From Brevundimonas sp. Root608 (lineage in GTDB: Bacteria; Pseudomonadota; Alphaproteobacteria; Caulobacterales; Caulobacteraceae): a stretch of DNA of 64,000 nucleotides. Positions 47,805-57,105 of this stretch are shown here, in pieces. A model generated the notes under the pieces. The model ran no database searches, was not told the origin of the DNA, and saw only the letters and a program-made list of their open reading frames with translations. Position 1 is the first letter of the stretch. Each line of letters begins with the position of its first letter. Made by a program: the position numbers and the translations under genes. The stretch spans positions 416,999 through 480,998 of the forward strand of contig NZ_LMGT01000001.1 in NCBI RefSeq assembly GCF_001427825.1, in the 5' to 3' direction.

Positions 47805-48455
47805 TCAGTGAATGAACAGAAGGGCGATGACGGCGGGGATCAGCAGACCGAGGCCGACCAGCGGCCAGGTCGAAGGGCGCTGGCGGGCGTGCAGGAAGGT
47901 CAGGCCGAAACCGGTGATGGCGAAGACGATGCAGGCGGCGGCGAAGACATCGATGAACCAGTACCAGACCACGCCCGTGTTCCGCCCCTTGTGCAGATCG
48001 TTCAGCCACGCGATCGCGCCGCGCGTGGTGCGTTCGCGCAGGGCTTCGCCGGTGGCGCGGTCGATGGTCAGCCAGCCGTCTCCGCCGGGCTCGGGCAGGG
48101 CGACATAGACCTCGTCGGCCGTGGTTTCGGTGGGACGGTCGGCGATCTGGACCTTGAAGGTCTCCGAGGCCCAGCGCGCGACGGCCTCGGGCACGGGGTC
48201 GGTGGTGTCCTCTGGCAGGGCGGACAGGCGGGCCAGCAGGGGGGCGGGCAGCTGGCCCGTCTGCTCGACCGTGGCCGGCGTCGCGGGAATCTGGGCCGCG
48301 TGATTCAGGGTGACGCCCGTGATCGCGAACAGCAGCAGGCCGATCAGGCTGAGAGCCGCCGAGATCCAGTGCCACTGGTGCAGTTGTTTCAGCCAGAACG
48401 AGCGCCTGGCGTTCAGGGCCGGCTTTGGCTTGGCAGGGGCGGCGGGTTCGGTCAC
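47805..48455 (-). CDS. PepSY-associated membrane protein
   Basis: 216 residues from a GTG at 48455. Three membrane segments: WISAALSLIGLLLFAITGVT, VVWYWFIDVFAAACIVFAIT, and PLVGLGLLIPAVIALLFI, with a periplasmic PepSY-type domain between the first two (VEQTGQLPAPL...DGWLTIDRATGEAL). The His residues in QLHQWHW, LNHAAQ and LNDLHKGRN are placed as in PepSY_TM proteins, which are thought to pass electrons across the membrane to ferric siderophores. Confidence 0.85.
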   Translation of the reverse strand: MTEPAAPAKPKPALNARRSFWLKQLHQWHWISAALSLIGLLLFAITGVTLNHAAQIPATPATVEQTGQLPAPLLARLSALPEDTTDPVPEAVARWASETFKVQIADRPTETTADEVYVALPEPGGDGWLTIDRATGEALRERTTRGAIAWLNDLHKGRNTGVVWYWFIDVFAAACIVFAITGFGLTFLHARQRPSTWPLVGLGLLIPAVIALLFIH

Positions 48456-48508
48456 CCGTGGCTTGTGCCGAAGTTGCGAACGATTTGCAATGGCTCCGGC
48501 CGAACGGT

Positions 48509-50521
48509 TCAGCGCGACAGTCTGACGCCGACGGAGAGGGTGCGCGGCGGCCCGAAGCTGCTGACGCCGGTTCCGGTTTCGCCGGTCTCGACGTCGGCGT
48601 CCAACAGGTTGTCGGCGGCGAGCCAGAGGGTGGCCGACGGTGAAACCCCCCATTCGGCGCGCATGTTCACCGTGACGGCGGCGTCGAGGACGCGGCTGTT
48701 CAGGTCATCCTCGAACCGGCGGCTTTCCCAGCGCAGGTCGGCGGCGAGGGTCAGCTGTTCGACGGGCCGCCAGTCGAGGGCGGCGACGGCGCTCCAGATC
48801 GGGGCCTGGGCCGGACGCAGGCCGGTCAGTTGAGGCGCCGGGGCGCCGCCGTCGAGGCGGGCGTCGGTGGCGGACAGGGCGGCGTGCAGGGACAGGGCGT
48901 CGCTCAGCTCGAAGCGGCCGTCCAGTTCGACGCCGGTCGCCTCGATCGTTCCCGCGTTCCGGCGCTGGCGCAGGACCCCGCCCGCCGGCACGAAGCCGGC
49001 GCGGGGGAAGGTCCCGGGGCCGGCGCCGATGGTGACGTTGACGATGGCGTCCTCGATCCGCGTCCAGAAGGCGGTGGCGGTGAGGGAGACGCGCTCGCCG
49101 GCCCAGGCCCAGCCCGTTTCGACGCCGGTTAGCCGTTCGGGCGCCAGCGCGGCGTTGGCCTCGGTCAGGTCGTTGCCGACCCGGAAGGGGCGGTGCAGCT
49201 CGTTCAGGGTGGCGGGACGGAAGCCTGTGTAGCCCGCGAGACGGACAGACTGTCCGCCTCCCATGTCCCTGCGCACGGCGAGACGGGCGCTGACCACCTC
49301 GCCGGAACGGTCGGGATCGCCTTCGTCCAGCGTCGGCAGGCCGGTGGCGAGGTCGCGCTCGAGGCGCCGGCCGTTCTCGTTGCGCCAGCCGTCATAGCGC
49401 AGACCGCCGGCGGCCAGCCACGGGCCGCTGTCCCACGAGCCCTCGGCATAGACGCCGGCGACCGAGGTCTCGCCGCCCGCGACCCGGTCGCGGGTGAAGG
49501 CGCCGGCCATGTAGCGGAAGCGCTCCCGCGTCTCGCCCTCGTTGAACCGGGCGTCGGCGCCCAGCTCCCATTCGACCCGGGCCACGCCGCTGACGGCGAT
49601 GCGGCGCAGGGCGGCGTTGACGCCCCACCCGGCGGCGGGCGTCTCATACTGGTCGTTGGCGGGCGTGGTCGATGTGCGATCGGCGGAGACGGCGACGGAG
49701 GTGTTGGCCAGATCGCTTTCGCGCCGCCAGGCCTGAAGCCGCCAGCCGGGGCGGTCGGCGCGGGGCCGCAGGGCGGCGGTGGCCGACAGGCTGTTCCCGC
49801 TGGCGGTGGCGCGGGCGCCACCAAGACCGGAGCCGCGGTCCTCCTCGAAGGCGGCGGCGCGAAGGGAGACCACGGCCTCCGCGAGAGGCAGGTCGGCGCG
49901 CAGGGCGGCGCTGCGGACCTCAAGGTCCAGCGGCGTATCGGCCGCGCCGGCCGCGGAACCGCGCACGGGGACGTAGCCGTCGCTGGTCTCGTACAGGCCC
50001 GAGGCGACGATTCGCACCGGGCCCAGCGCCGTCGCGCCGGAGCCGGCGACGCGGGCGCCGCCCCGCTCCGCGACCGAGGCGTCCAGCACCGCGCCCGCAT
50101 CCCGCTCGCGCAGGGCGATCACGCCCGTCAGGGCGCCGGCGCCGTAGGGACCCGCGCCCGAGCCCCGGACGATGTCGAGGCCCGACAGGCTTTCGGTGGG
50201 GACCTGGGACCAGATCACCCAGCCGCCGAACGGATCGTTCAGCGGCGCGCCGTCGAGCGTGACCAGGGTGCGGCCCGCGCCCGAAGGGGCGATGGCGCGC
50301 AGGCTGATCCCCTGGGTCGTCGGATTCGCCGCCAGGCTGGAGTTGCGGCGGAACAGGGAAACCGCCGGCACGGCGGCCAGGGCCTCGTCCAGCCTCCGCT
50401 GGCGCCGCAGGTCATCGGCGTCGAGGCGGATGACCGAAAAGGCCGCCTCTCCGGCCGCCCGAGGCAGGCGGGCGCCGGTGACGACGATATCGGGAAGCGG
50501 GGACGGCGGGGGAATCTGCAT
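48509..50521 (-). CDS. TonB-dependent receptor without a visible signal peptide
   Basis: 670 residues. Plug domain: DIVVTGARLPRAAGEAAFSV, GRTLVTLDGAPLNDPFGGW, VRGSGAGPYGAGALTGVIAL; barrel ending LSVGVRLSR. The ATG has a good GGTGAAGG site, yet the protein starts only nine residues before the plug, and an in-frame TGA lies three codons upstream, so no signal sequence can be added in this frame. The gene lies 34 bases after the hybrid kinase gene. It heads the PepSY-DUF2271-DUF4198-ApbE-reductase cluster and probably takes up an iron chelate, if exported. Confidence 0.88.
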   Translation of the reverse strand: MQIPPPSPLPDIVVTGARLPRAAGEAAFSVIRLDADDLRRQRRLDEALAAVPAVSLFRRNSSLAANPTTQGISLRAIAPSGAGRTLVTLDGAPLNDPFGGWVIWSQVPTESLSGLDIVRGSGAGPYGAGALTGVIALRERDAGAVLDASVAERGGARVAGSGATALGPVRIVASGLYETSDGYVPVRGSAAGAADTPLDLEVRSAALRADLPLAEAVVSLRAAAFEEDRGSGLGGARATASGNSLSATAALRPRADRPGWRLQAWRRESDLANTSVAVSADRTSTTPANDQYETPAAGWGVNAALRRIAVSGVARVEWELGADARFNEGETRERFRYMAGAFTRDRVAGGETSVAGVYAEGSWDSGPWLAAGGLRYDGWRNENGRRLERDLATGLPTLDEGDPDRSGEVVSARLAVRRDMGGGQSVRLAGYTGFRPATLNELHRPFRVGNDLTEANAALAPERLTGVETGWAWAGERVSLTATAFWTRIEDAIVNVTIGAGPGTFPRAGFVPAGGVLRQRRNAGTIEATGVELDGRFELSDALSLHAALSATDARLDGGAPAPQLTGLRPAQAPIWSAVAALDWRPVEQLTLAADLRWESRRFEDDLNSRVLDAAVTVNMRAEWGVSPSATLWLAADNLLDADVETGETGTGVSSFGPPRTLSVGVRLSR

Positions 50522-50555
50522 CGACCTTCACCTAGGCCAGACGGCTCGACCGGGT

Positions 50556-52169
50556 TCAAGCGGCTTCCGACACCAGGGCCCGAGCCGCGACATCGCTGAA
50601 CACCAGACGGATGGCGTTGAGAAGGGCGTCGGGCTGGATCGGCTTTTGCGACACGCCGTCCATGCCGGCGGCGAGATATTCGATCTCGTCCCTGGGATCG
50701 GCGTTGGCGGTCAGGGCCAGGATCGGAATACGGCTGACGGAGCCCTGCAAGGCCCGAATCGCCCGGGTCGCCTCGAGCCCGTCCATCACCGGCATCTTGA
50801 TGTCCATCAGCACCAGGTCGTACGGCTTGGCCTGGACCTTGCGCACCGCCTCGAGCCCGTTTTCGGCGGTGTCGGAGGTGCAGCCGAACAGCGTCAGGAC
50901 CCGCCCCGCGACGAAGCGGTTGGTCGCATTGTCGTCGACGATCAGGACATGCAGGGTCTCGTGCGGCGTAGGTTCGGCCGCCCTGGCCGAGGCCGCGAGC
51001 ACTTCGGGCCCGGCGCCGGGCAGGCAGAGGGTGAACTGGAACCGGGCCCCGCCCCTGGGGGAACGCTCGACGCCGATGTCTCCGTCCATTCTCTCGACGA
51101 TCTGACGGCAGATCGCCAGACCCAGGCCGGCGCCGGCGCCCTCGCGGCCCGGACGGCCGGTGTTGAACGGCTGGAAAACGGCCTCGGCGACGTCTTCGGC
51201 TATGCCCGGACCGCTGTCGTCGACCCTGCCCGTGACGGCGACGGCGCCGTCCTGCCAGCGGCTGGAGATCACGACGCTCACCCCGCCGGAGGGGGTGAAT
51301 TTCAGTGCATTGCCGATCAGGTTGTTGAGCAACTGCTTGAGCCGCATCTCGTCGGCCACGACCCAGTCGGCGCCGTCGGACTGGTGCACAACGGTCAGGT
51401 CGAGGGCCTTCTCCTGGGCGCGGGGGCTCCAGAGAGCCACCAGGTCGGCGGCGAGCGTATCCAGATGGACGGGGGCGGGCTCCAGCCCCATCTGCCCGGC
51501 CTCGGCGCGTGACATGTCGAGCGCGTCGGTGAGCAACCGCAGCAGGTTCCGGCCCGAGTCCAGGATGGTGCGGACATAAGGCTTCATCGCCTTCTGGGTC
51601 AGTTCGCGCTCCATCAGGGCGGCGACCCCCAGCACACCGTTCAGCGGCGTGCGGATTTCGTGGCTCATCACCGCGAGGAATTCGGACTTGGCCCGGCTGG
51701 AGGCGCGGGCCTCGGCCTCGGCCCGGGCCAGGTCGCGGATCAGGGCGCCCATCTCCTCGGCGCGGCGGCGGTGAATGGCGCTGCCGGCCTGCAGCACGTG
51801 CACGCCTGCGCCGACGCCGACATAGCGCCCGCCCGAGGTGACGACGAAGCCGTTCAGCAGGGCGCCCAGATTGGCGGCGTCCATGCTGTGGAACAGGATG
51901 TCGGCGTCCGCGTCGGCGTCCAGCACGCGTGGCGCCGCATCCATGAAGGTCGCCGCCGGCCGTTTGGCGTAGAGGGCGCGGCCAAACTCCGCGGCCATCC
52001 GCAGGGTGAAGGTGTTGCGCTCGATCAGCCCGACCGGGCGCCGGTCGGCGTCGACGACGGCGATGACGAGGGTGTCGGGCTCGCGCTGGAAACGGTCGAA
52101 AACGGCGGCGCCGGGCGTGTCCGGACCTATGGGGTCCGGGGCGCTCGCGAAGTCTCCGATCCGGGCCAT
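50556..52169 (-). CDS. hybrid sensor histidine kinase with N-terminal CBS-like domain and receiver
   Basis: 537 residues from the ATG at 52169 with an AGGAG site. Residues 1-120 look like a CBS-type pair (VIAVVDADRRPVGLIERNTF, then RPAATFMDAAPRVLDADAD). Then a HisKA box FLAVMSHEIRTPLNGVLG with the phospho-His, an ATPase domain (NLIGNALKFTPSGG, DDSGPGIAEDV, GAGLGLAICRQIV), and a receiver (VLIVDDNATNRFV, LVLMDIKMPVMDG with phospho-Asp, LALTANAD). No membrane helix, so it is a soluble sensor. The output partner is not nearby. Confidence 0.93.
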   Translation of the reverse strand: MARIGDFASAPDPIGPDTPGAAVFDRFQREPDTLVIAVVDADRRPVGLIERNTFTLRMAAEFGRALYAKRPAATFMDAAPRVLDADADADILFHSMDAANLGALLNGFVVTSGGRYVGVGAGVHVLQAGSAIHRRRAEEMGALIRDLARAEAEARASSRAKSEFLAVMSHEIRTPLNGVLGVAALMERELTQKAMKPYVRTILDSGRNLLRLLTDALDMSRAEAGQMGLEPAPVHLDTLAADLVALWSPRAQEKALDLTVVHQSDGADWVVADEMRLKQLLNNLIGNALKFTPSGGVSVVISSRWQDGAVAVTGRVDDSGPGIAEDVAEAVFQPFNTGRPGREGAGAGLGLAICRQIVERMDGDIGVERSPRGGARFQFTLCLPGAGPEVLAASARAAEPTPHETLHVLIVDDNATNRFVAGRVLTLFGCTSDTAENGLEAVRKVQAKPYDLVLMDIKMPVMDGLEATRAIRALQGSVSRIPILALTANADPRDEIEYLAAGMDGVSQKPIQPDALLNAIRLVFSDVAARALVSEAA

Positions 52170-52259
52170 ATGCAACTCCTGCCTGGCCGGATGGATTAGG
52201 GGGCAGCCCTTAACGCGAGCTTTGCCGTATGTGAATGTTTTGCGAGATTGTCTTGAAAA

Positions 52260-53669
52260 TCAATCAGTAACCTGATGACCCAGGCGGTCGAGGAGGGCTG
52301 CGGCGAAGGTCGACAGAGTGTCGTCCCGGGCGCCCATGATGATGATGCGGTCGCCGGGGCGAGCCAGTTCCACCAACCGGTCGCCGCAGGCCTCGCGGGT
52401 CGGCAGGGCCTGGGCCTCGCGGCCTGCGGCGCGGACGCCCGAGGCGATGTCCTCGGAGCCCACGCTGCGGTCGGTGGTTCCGCCGAAATAGACGGGCTCG
52501 GGCATCAGCAGGACGTCCTCGGCGCGCAGCAGACCGGCGAAACCATCGATGAACTCGTTCTTCATCAGCCGCAGCGGGCCGAAGCCGTGCGGCTGGAACA
52601 GGATCAGCAGGCGGCCGTCGAAGGCGTGAAGGGTCTTGAGCGTGGCGGCGATCTTGTCCGGGTTGTGGGCGAAGTCGTCGATGACGGTGACGCCGTTCGC
52701 GGTCCCGACCACTTCCATGCGGCGGCGGATGCCGGTGAAGGATTCGAGCGCGGCGATCGCCTCGGTCAGCGGCACGCCGATGGCGCGGACAGCGCCGATG
52801 GCGGCAAGTGCGTTGGCGGCGTTGTGTGCGCCGGGCACTTGCAGTTCAAGCAGGCGCATTTCCCCGCCCGATTCCGTGACGCCAAAGCGCATGCCCGTCG
52901 GCAGCGGTTCGAGGTCGTGGGCGTTGAGAGTCGCGGGTTCTTCACCCAGGGCGAAGGTGATGACCTTGTCCGACGGGAGCCGCTGGGCCAGGGCCTGGGT
53001 CTCGACATTGTCGAGGTTCAGCACGGCCTTGGCCGCCCGGCCGGTGAAGCCGCCGAACAGCTCGCGCAGCTCCTCCATCGACTTGTGGTCCAGCGAGATG
53101 TTGGAGACCACGGCGACCGTGGGGTCATAACGGGCGATGGAGCCGTCGGACTCGTCGACCTCGGACACGAACAGGTCGGGGCCGCCGATCAGGGCGCTGG
53201 CGAAGGGATGGTCGGCGTCGGCGAAATTCTTCATCACCGCGCCGTTCATGACCGTGGGCGCCCGGCCGGCGCTGTGCAGGATCCAGGCGATCATGCCGGT
53301 GATGGTCGACTTGCCGCTGGTCCCGGCGACGCCGATCGAGGCCGGGGCGGCGTTGAACAACTGCGACAGCAGTTCGGGCCGGGTGACGATGCGGGCGCCG
53401 GCGCGCCGGGCCGCGCCGATGTCGGGCACCGACTCCTCGATCGCGCCGGTGGCGACTACGATCTGCTCGGCGCGGGTGACGCCGGAGCCGTCCTGCGGAT
53501 GCAGCGCGACGCCATGCGCTTCCAGCCAGGCGAATTTCTCGGGCGTTCGGCCCTGGTCGCGGGACCGGTCGGAGCCCTCGATTCGCCTGCCTTGCGCCTG
53601 GACGATCAGGGCCAGGGGCAGCATTCCGGACCCGCCGATGCCGCAGAAGAAATAGTCGTCTTGATTCAT
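52260..53669 (-). CDS. mpl: UDP-MurNAc:tripeptide ligase (Mpl) or MurC-like Mur ligase
   Basis: 469 residues. Mur-ligase blocks: [23 protein letters not shown] loop [59 protein letters not shown] and [13 protein letters not shown]. These favour the MurC/Mpl branch. Mpl attaches a recycled L-Ala-D-Glu-mDAP tripeptide to UDP-MurNAc. The divergent LD-carboxypeptidase, which makes that tripeptide, supports Mpl over MurC, which normally sits in the mur-fts cluster. Confidence 0.85.
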   Translation of the reverse strand: MNQDDYFFCGIGGSGMLPLALIVQAQGRRIEGSDRSRDQGRTPEKFAWLEAHGVALHPQDGSGVTRAEQIVVATGAIEESVPDIGAARRAGARIVTRPELLSQLFNAAPASIGVAGTSGKSTITGMIAWILHSAGRAPTVMNGAVMKNFADADHPFASALIGGPDLFVSEVDESDGSIARYDPTVAVVSNISLDHKSMEELRELFGGFTGRAAKAVLNLDNVETQALAQRLPSDKVITFALGEEPATLNAHDLEPLPTGMRFGVTESGGEMRLLELQVPGAHNAANALAAIGAVRAIGVPLTEAIAALESFTGIRRRMEVVGTANGVTVIDDFAHNPDKIAATLKTLHAFDGRLLILFQPHGFGPLRLMKNEFIDGFAGLLRAEDVLLMPEPVYFGGTTDRSVGSEDIASGVRAAGREAQALPTREACGDRLVELARPGDRIIIMGARDDTLSTFAAALLDRLGHQVTD

Positions 53670-53736
53670 GAGGGCGAAACCGGGGAATGTCCGGCGGCCT
53701 GACTAGCACGGGCGACGCCTGAGGCCAGACACGTCC

Positions 53737-54558
53737 ATGAAGATCGGCATCGTCAACGCCAGTTCGCGCTTCAACCGCGCCCGCGCCGACGCCGTGGAGG
53801 CATGGTTCGCCGCCAACATCCCCGACGGCTCGGTCAAGGTGGCGTTCCACCCCGCCAGCTTCGGCAAACATGGCCATTTCGGCGGCGACGACGCCAGCCG
53901 GGCGGCGGCCTTCGTCGAATACGCCAATGATCCGCGGCTGGACGCGGTGTGGTTCGCGCGCGGCGGCTACGGCTCGTGCCGCATCGCCGAGGCGGTGCTG
54001 CCGCGGCTGGAGCCGGTCGCGCGCAAGAAGCGGTATCTGGGCTATTCCGACGCCGGCAGCATTCTGGCCCTGCTGTACAAGGCCGGCTTCCCGCATCTGG
54101 CGCACGGGCCGATGGCCTCCGACGCGGTGCGCAACGACGCCACGGCATGGCGGGCGATCAACTGGCTGAAGTCGGGCGATCCGGCGTCGTGGGAGCCCTC
54201 GCTGGCGGACGACCCGCGCCCGGCCGCGGCCTTCAATCTCAGCATATTGGACGCCCTGGTCGGCACCGCGCTGGAACCCGACCTGACCGGCCATGTCCTG
54301 ATGCTGGAGGACGTATCCGAACCCCTCTACCGGGTCGACCGGATGATGTTCCACCTGACCAGCCAGGCCTCGATCCGGCGCGTGGCGGGCATCCGGCTGG
54401 GGCGGATTTCGGACATCGTCGCCAACGATCCGGACTTCGGCCTGACCCCCGAGGAGATCGTCCGCTACTGGTGCCAACGGTCGGGAATTCCGTATCTGGG
54501 CCCCGCCGACATCGGTCACGACCGCGAGAACAAGGTGGTTCCCTTCGGCCACAGGTAG
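53737..54558 (+). CDS. LD-carboxypeptidase, peptidase family S66
   Basis: 273 residues. The nucleophile is in ARGGYGSCRI (family GGYGS..R motif), the Glu in MLEDVSEPLYRVD, and the His in LGPADIGHDREN, completing the Ser-Glu-His triad of S66. It has no signal peptide, so it acts in the cytoplasm, removing the last D-Ala from recycled murein tetrapeptides. It is divergent from the Mpl gene with 67 bases between, which fits one recycling step followed by the other. Confidence 0.9.
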   Translation: MKIGIVNASSRFNRARADAVEAWFAANIPDGSVKVAFHPASFGKHGHFGGDDASRAAAFVEYANDPRLDAVWFARGGYGSCRIAEAVLPRLEPVARKKRYLGYSDAGSILALLYKAGFPHLAHGPMASDAVRNDATAWRAINWLKSGDPASWEPSLADDPRPAAAFNLSILDALVGTALEPDLTGHVLMLEDVSEPLYRVDRMMFHLTSQASIRRVAGIRLGRISDIVANDPDFGLTPEEIVRYWCQRSGIPYLGPADIGHDRENKVVPFGHR

Positions 54559-54792
54559 CCGGCCTTCGTTTCGCGCGGGCGGGGAACCGTATCGACACCG
54601 GTGAAATCCGAAGGCCAGATGCGGTCAGCGAGCGGGCGCGTCCTTTCGGACCCCGCCAGCACCGCGTCCTTGGGGGATGGGCGCGCGGTGGCGGTCCGGT
54701 CTGCGTCGGGGGGCGTGGGCCGGGCCGTCTCCCACCGCCGCGACAACGGCGCCGCTGGCGTCCGGGCGGACCGCACGCCATCTTCAACGGGT

Positions 54793-55740
54793 ATGAACCG
54801 CCGCTCCCTCCTGATCCGCACGGCCGGTCTGGCGTCCGTCCTCGGCGGCGCGTGGTGGGCCCGCGACCATCTGTTGTGGCCCAGGCCGACGCTTGCCTTT
54901 GCGAGCGGCGGGGCGACGCCGTGGATGCCCTATGCGCGGCCGGGTCCGGCGCCGACCGTCGCGGTGCGGCTGGGTGGACGGCAGGTCGTCGCCCTGATTG
55001 ACAGCGGGGCCCAGTATTCTGTCATCGACCGCGCCCTGTTCGCCGCACTGCCAGACTCGGGCCGGTCGCTGTTCGACATGCCGCTGGTCGCCTATGGCGT
55101 GGGCGGCGGAGCCCAGGTGGGGCGAGGCACGGCGCTGGATATCGAACTCGCGGGCCTGAAGGTCGGCGGGCTGAGAGCCGCGATCCTCGATCTGGGGCCG
55201 CTGGCGTCCGTTCAGGGCCTGAGGACGCCGTTGATCCTCGGCCAGGATCTGCTGGGCGAGGCCGTGCTGGCGCTGGATCCGGGGCGGCGGCACACGCGGC
55301 TGGTCTCGCGCGACGCCTTCCTGCGCCCGCCCGACCTGGCCGAGGTTCCGGTGCGGCGCGCCGGCCGGGCCCTGACCGCCCAGGTCACGATCGAGGGCGC
55401 GCTGGTCGAGGCTGTGGTTGATACCGGCGCCTCGTCCCTGCTCGGATTGAACCGCGAGACAGCGACCGCGGCGGGCCTGTTGGACGGACGCCCCCAGAGC
55501 AGCGGGGTGAACCTGGTGCTGGGCGGCGCAACCCGCACGGCCATCGTCGAGGCGCGGACGGTGACCTTCGCCGATCATCTGTACCGCCGCGTGCCGGTCG
55601 GCGTGTTCGACCAGCCGCCCCTGCCCAACTTCCCGGGCGGGCTGGTCGGTATGGAGGCCTTCGCCGGCCGTCGGGTGGCGATGGATCTGGGGGCCGGGAC
55701 GCTGCATGTGTCCCGGCCGCTGGACCTGACGGTGGGCTAG
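54793..55740 (+). CDS. exported aspartyl protease with two retropepsin-like domains
   Basis: 315 residues from the ATG at 54793; an N-terminal Arg pair and hydrophobic run (NRRSLLIRTAGLASVLGGAW) suggest a Tat-like or anchor signal. Two catalytic motifs occur in one chain: VALIDSGAQYSVID at about residue 68 and EAVVDTGASSLLGLN at about 210. Each is followed by the hydrophobic-Gly strand of a retropepsin half (TPLILGQDLLG; FPGGLVGMEAFAG). So the protein may form its active site within one molecule, as pepsin does. The spacer upstream (54559-54792) shows no gene. Confidence 0.85.
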   Translation: MNRRSLLIRTAGLASVLGGAWWARDHLLWPRPTLAFASGGATPWMPYARPGPAPTVAVRLGGRQVVALIDSGAQYSVIDRALFAALPDSGRSLFDMPLVAYGVGGGAQVGRGTALDIELAGLKVGGLRAAILDLGPLASVQGLRTPLILGQDLLGEAVLALDPGRRHTRLVSRDAFLRPPDLAEVPVRRAGRALTAQVTIEGALVEAVVDTGASSLLGLNRETATAAGLLDGRPQSSGVNLVLGGATRTAIVEARTVTFADHLYRRVPVGVFDQPPLPNFPGGLVGMEAFAGRRVAMDLGAGTLHVSRPLDLTVG

Positions 55741-56585
55741 AGCGACGCGAAGGTGTCGCAGGCGGCAGGATCGCCCGATTCATAGCCGCGGCGCAGCCAC
55801 TCGACCCGCTGGGCCGACGAGCCGTGGGTGAAGCCGTCGGGCTGGACCCGCCCGCCCTGGCGGCGCTGCAGGGTGTCGTCGCCGATGGCCGAGGCGGTCT
55901 GCATGCCGGCTTCCAGATCGCCGGCGTCCAGCGCCACCTCGCCGTTCGACACGCTGGCGGCGTTGGCGGCCCAGACCCCGGCGTAGCAGTCGGCCTGAAG
56001 CTCCAGCGCCACCGAATAGCGGTTGGCCTCCGCCTGTCCCGAGGCGCGTTGCTGGGCCTGCTGCACCTGCTGCGAGGCGCCGGTCAGGGTCTGGACGTGG
56101 TGGCCATATTCATGGGCGATCACATAGGCCCGGGCGAAGTCGGCGCTGGAGGCGCCCAACTGGGTCTCCAGCTGCTGCCAGAACGAGAGGTCCAGATACA
56201 CCTTGCGATCGTTGGGGCAGTAGAAGGGCCCCATGGCCGACTGGCCGAAGCCGCAGCCGGTCGAAGTACCCTGGTCGTAAAGGGTGACGGTCGGCGGCTG
56301 GTAGCCCTGGAGTTTCGTCTTCCAGACGTCGTCGACATTGGAGCCGATCACGTCGACGAAGGCTCCGGCCTGGTCGGTCGGGCTGCCCTGCTTGCCCTGC
56401 TCGGACGCGCCAACGCCGCCGAACTGGCTGGCCAGTTGCGTCGTGGTGGACGGGTCGATGCCGAAGACGAAATAGCCAATGGCCGCGAGAACCAGGGCGC
56501 CGACGCCCCCGCCCGCGATGGCGCCGCCGCCCATGCCGCGCCGATCCTCGATATTTCCGCCGCGCCGTCCGCCCTGCCACCGCAT
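55737..56585 (-). CDS. neutral zinc metallopeptidase, YpfJ family
   Basis: 282 residues with one N-terminal membrane helix (AIAGGGVGALVLAAIGYFVF) after a Gly/Arg-rich start. The catalytic domain has IAHEYGHHVQTLTG (HExxH) and the third ligand in VALELQADCYAGVWA. FGQSAMGPFYCPNDRKVYLD and TDGFTHGSSAQRVEWLRRGY are typical of the family (Pfam zinc_peptidase PF04228). Envelope protease of unknown substrate. Its stop overlaps that of the convergent retropepsin gene. Confidence 0.92.
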   Translation of the reverse strand: MRWQGGRRGGNIEDRRGMGGGAIAGGGVGALVLAAIGYFVFGIDPSTTTQLASQFGGVGASEQGKQGSPTDQAGAFVDVIGSNVDDVWKTKLQGYQPPTVTLYDQGTSTGCGFGQSAMGPFYCPNDRKVYLDLSFWQQLETQLGASSADFARAYVIAHEYGHHVQTLTGASQQVQQAQQRASGQAEANRYSVALELQADCYAGVWAANAASVSNGEVALDAGDLEAGMQTASAIGDDTLQRRQGGRVQPDGFTHGSSAQRVEWLRRGYESGDPAACDTFASL

Positions 56586-56656
56586 ATCGTTCTCCCGTCC
56601 TGATCCAACCCTGGCCGGAACGCGGACGGAGGGGAAGGGATGCAGCGGCCGTGACG

Positions 56657-57049
56657 CTAGTTGACCGGGCCGTCCAGCCAGGCGTCGATCTGGCCGACCC
56701 CGCTCACCAGGGCGCGCCGGCGCTGTTCCGCCGAGCGGCGCAGCGCCCGTTCCGCCTCCGGGGCGCGCAGGGCCCGGGGCGAAGAGGGCTGGAGGGGTTC
56801 GGGCTGGCGCGCGGCCTCGAGACGCAGGCGGGCGAGGCGGGATTCCGTTTCCTGCTGGCGGGCGAAGGCTTCGCGCTGGTCGGCCTGTAGGCGCAGCCGC
56901 TCCATTTCAAGCCGGTGCTGATCGGCCTGATAGCGGTTCTGGTCGAAGGCGGGCGCACCCGGGCGCGGCTGCCACGTCTGCGGAACCTGGGCGTGGACCG
57001 GGGCGGCCACGAGCAGCAGGACGGCGGCGAGGGCGCGAAGGGCGATCAT
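56657..57049 (-). CDS. exported coiled-coil protein
   Basis: 130 residues with a signal peptide (MIALRALAAVLLLVAAPVHA). The mature part is a long Arg/Gln/Glu-rich helix (RLEMERLRLQADQREAFARQ and on) predicted to form a coiled coil, with a Pro-rich break. No known family. Probably a periplasmic structural or scaffold protein. Confidence 0.7.
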   Translation of the reverse strand: MIALRALAAVLLLVAAPVHAQVPQTWQPRPGAPAFDQNRYQADQHRLEMERLRLQADQREAFARQQETESRLARLRLEAARQPEPLQPSSPRALRAPEAERALRRSAEQRRRALVSGVGQIDAWLDGPVN

Positions 57050-57105
57050 GCAAGGATGATGGCGCCGGACGCGCGCCTGGCCAAGCGTGGCCTTGAGCGG
57101 TTCGC

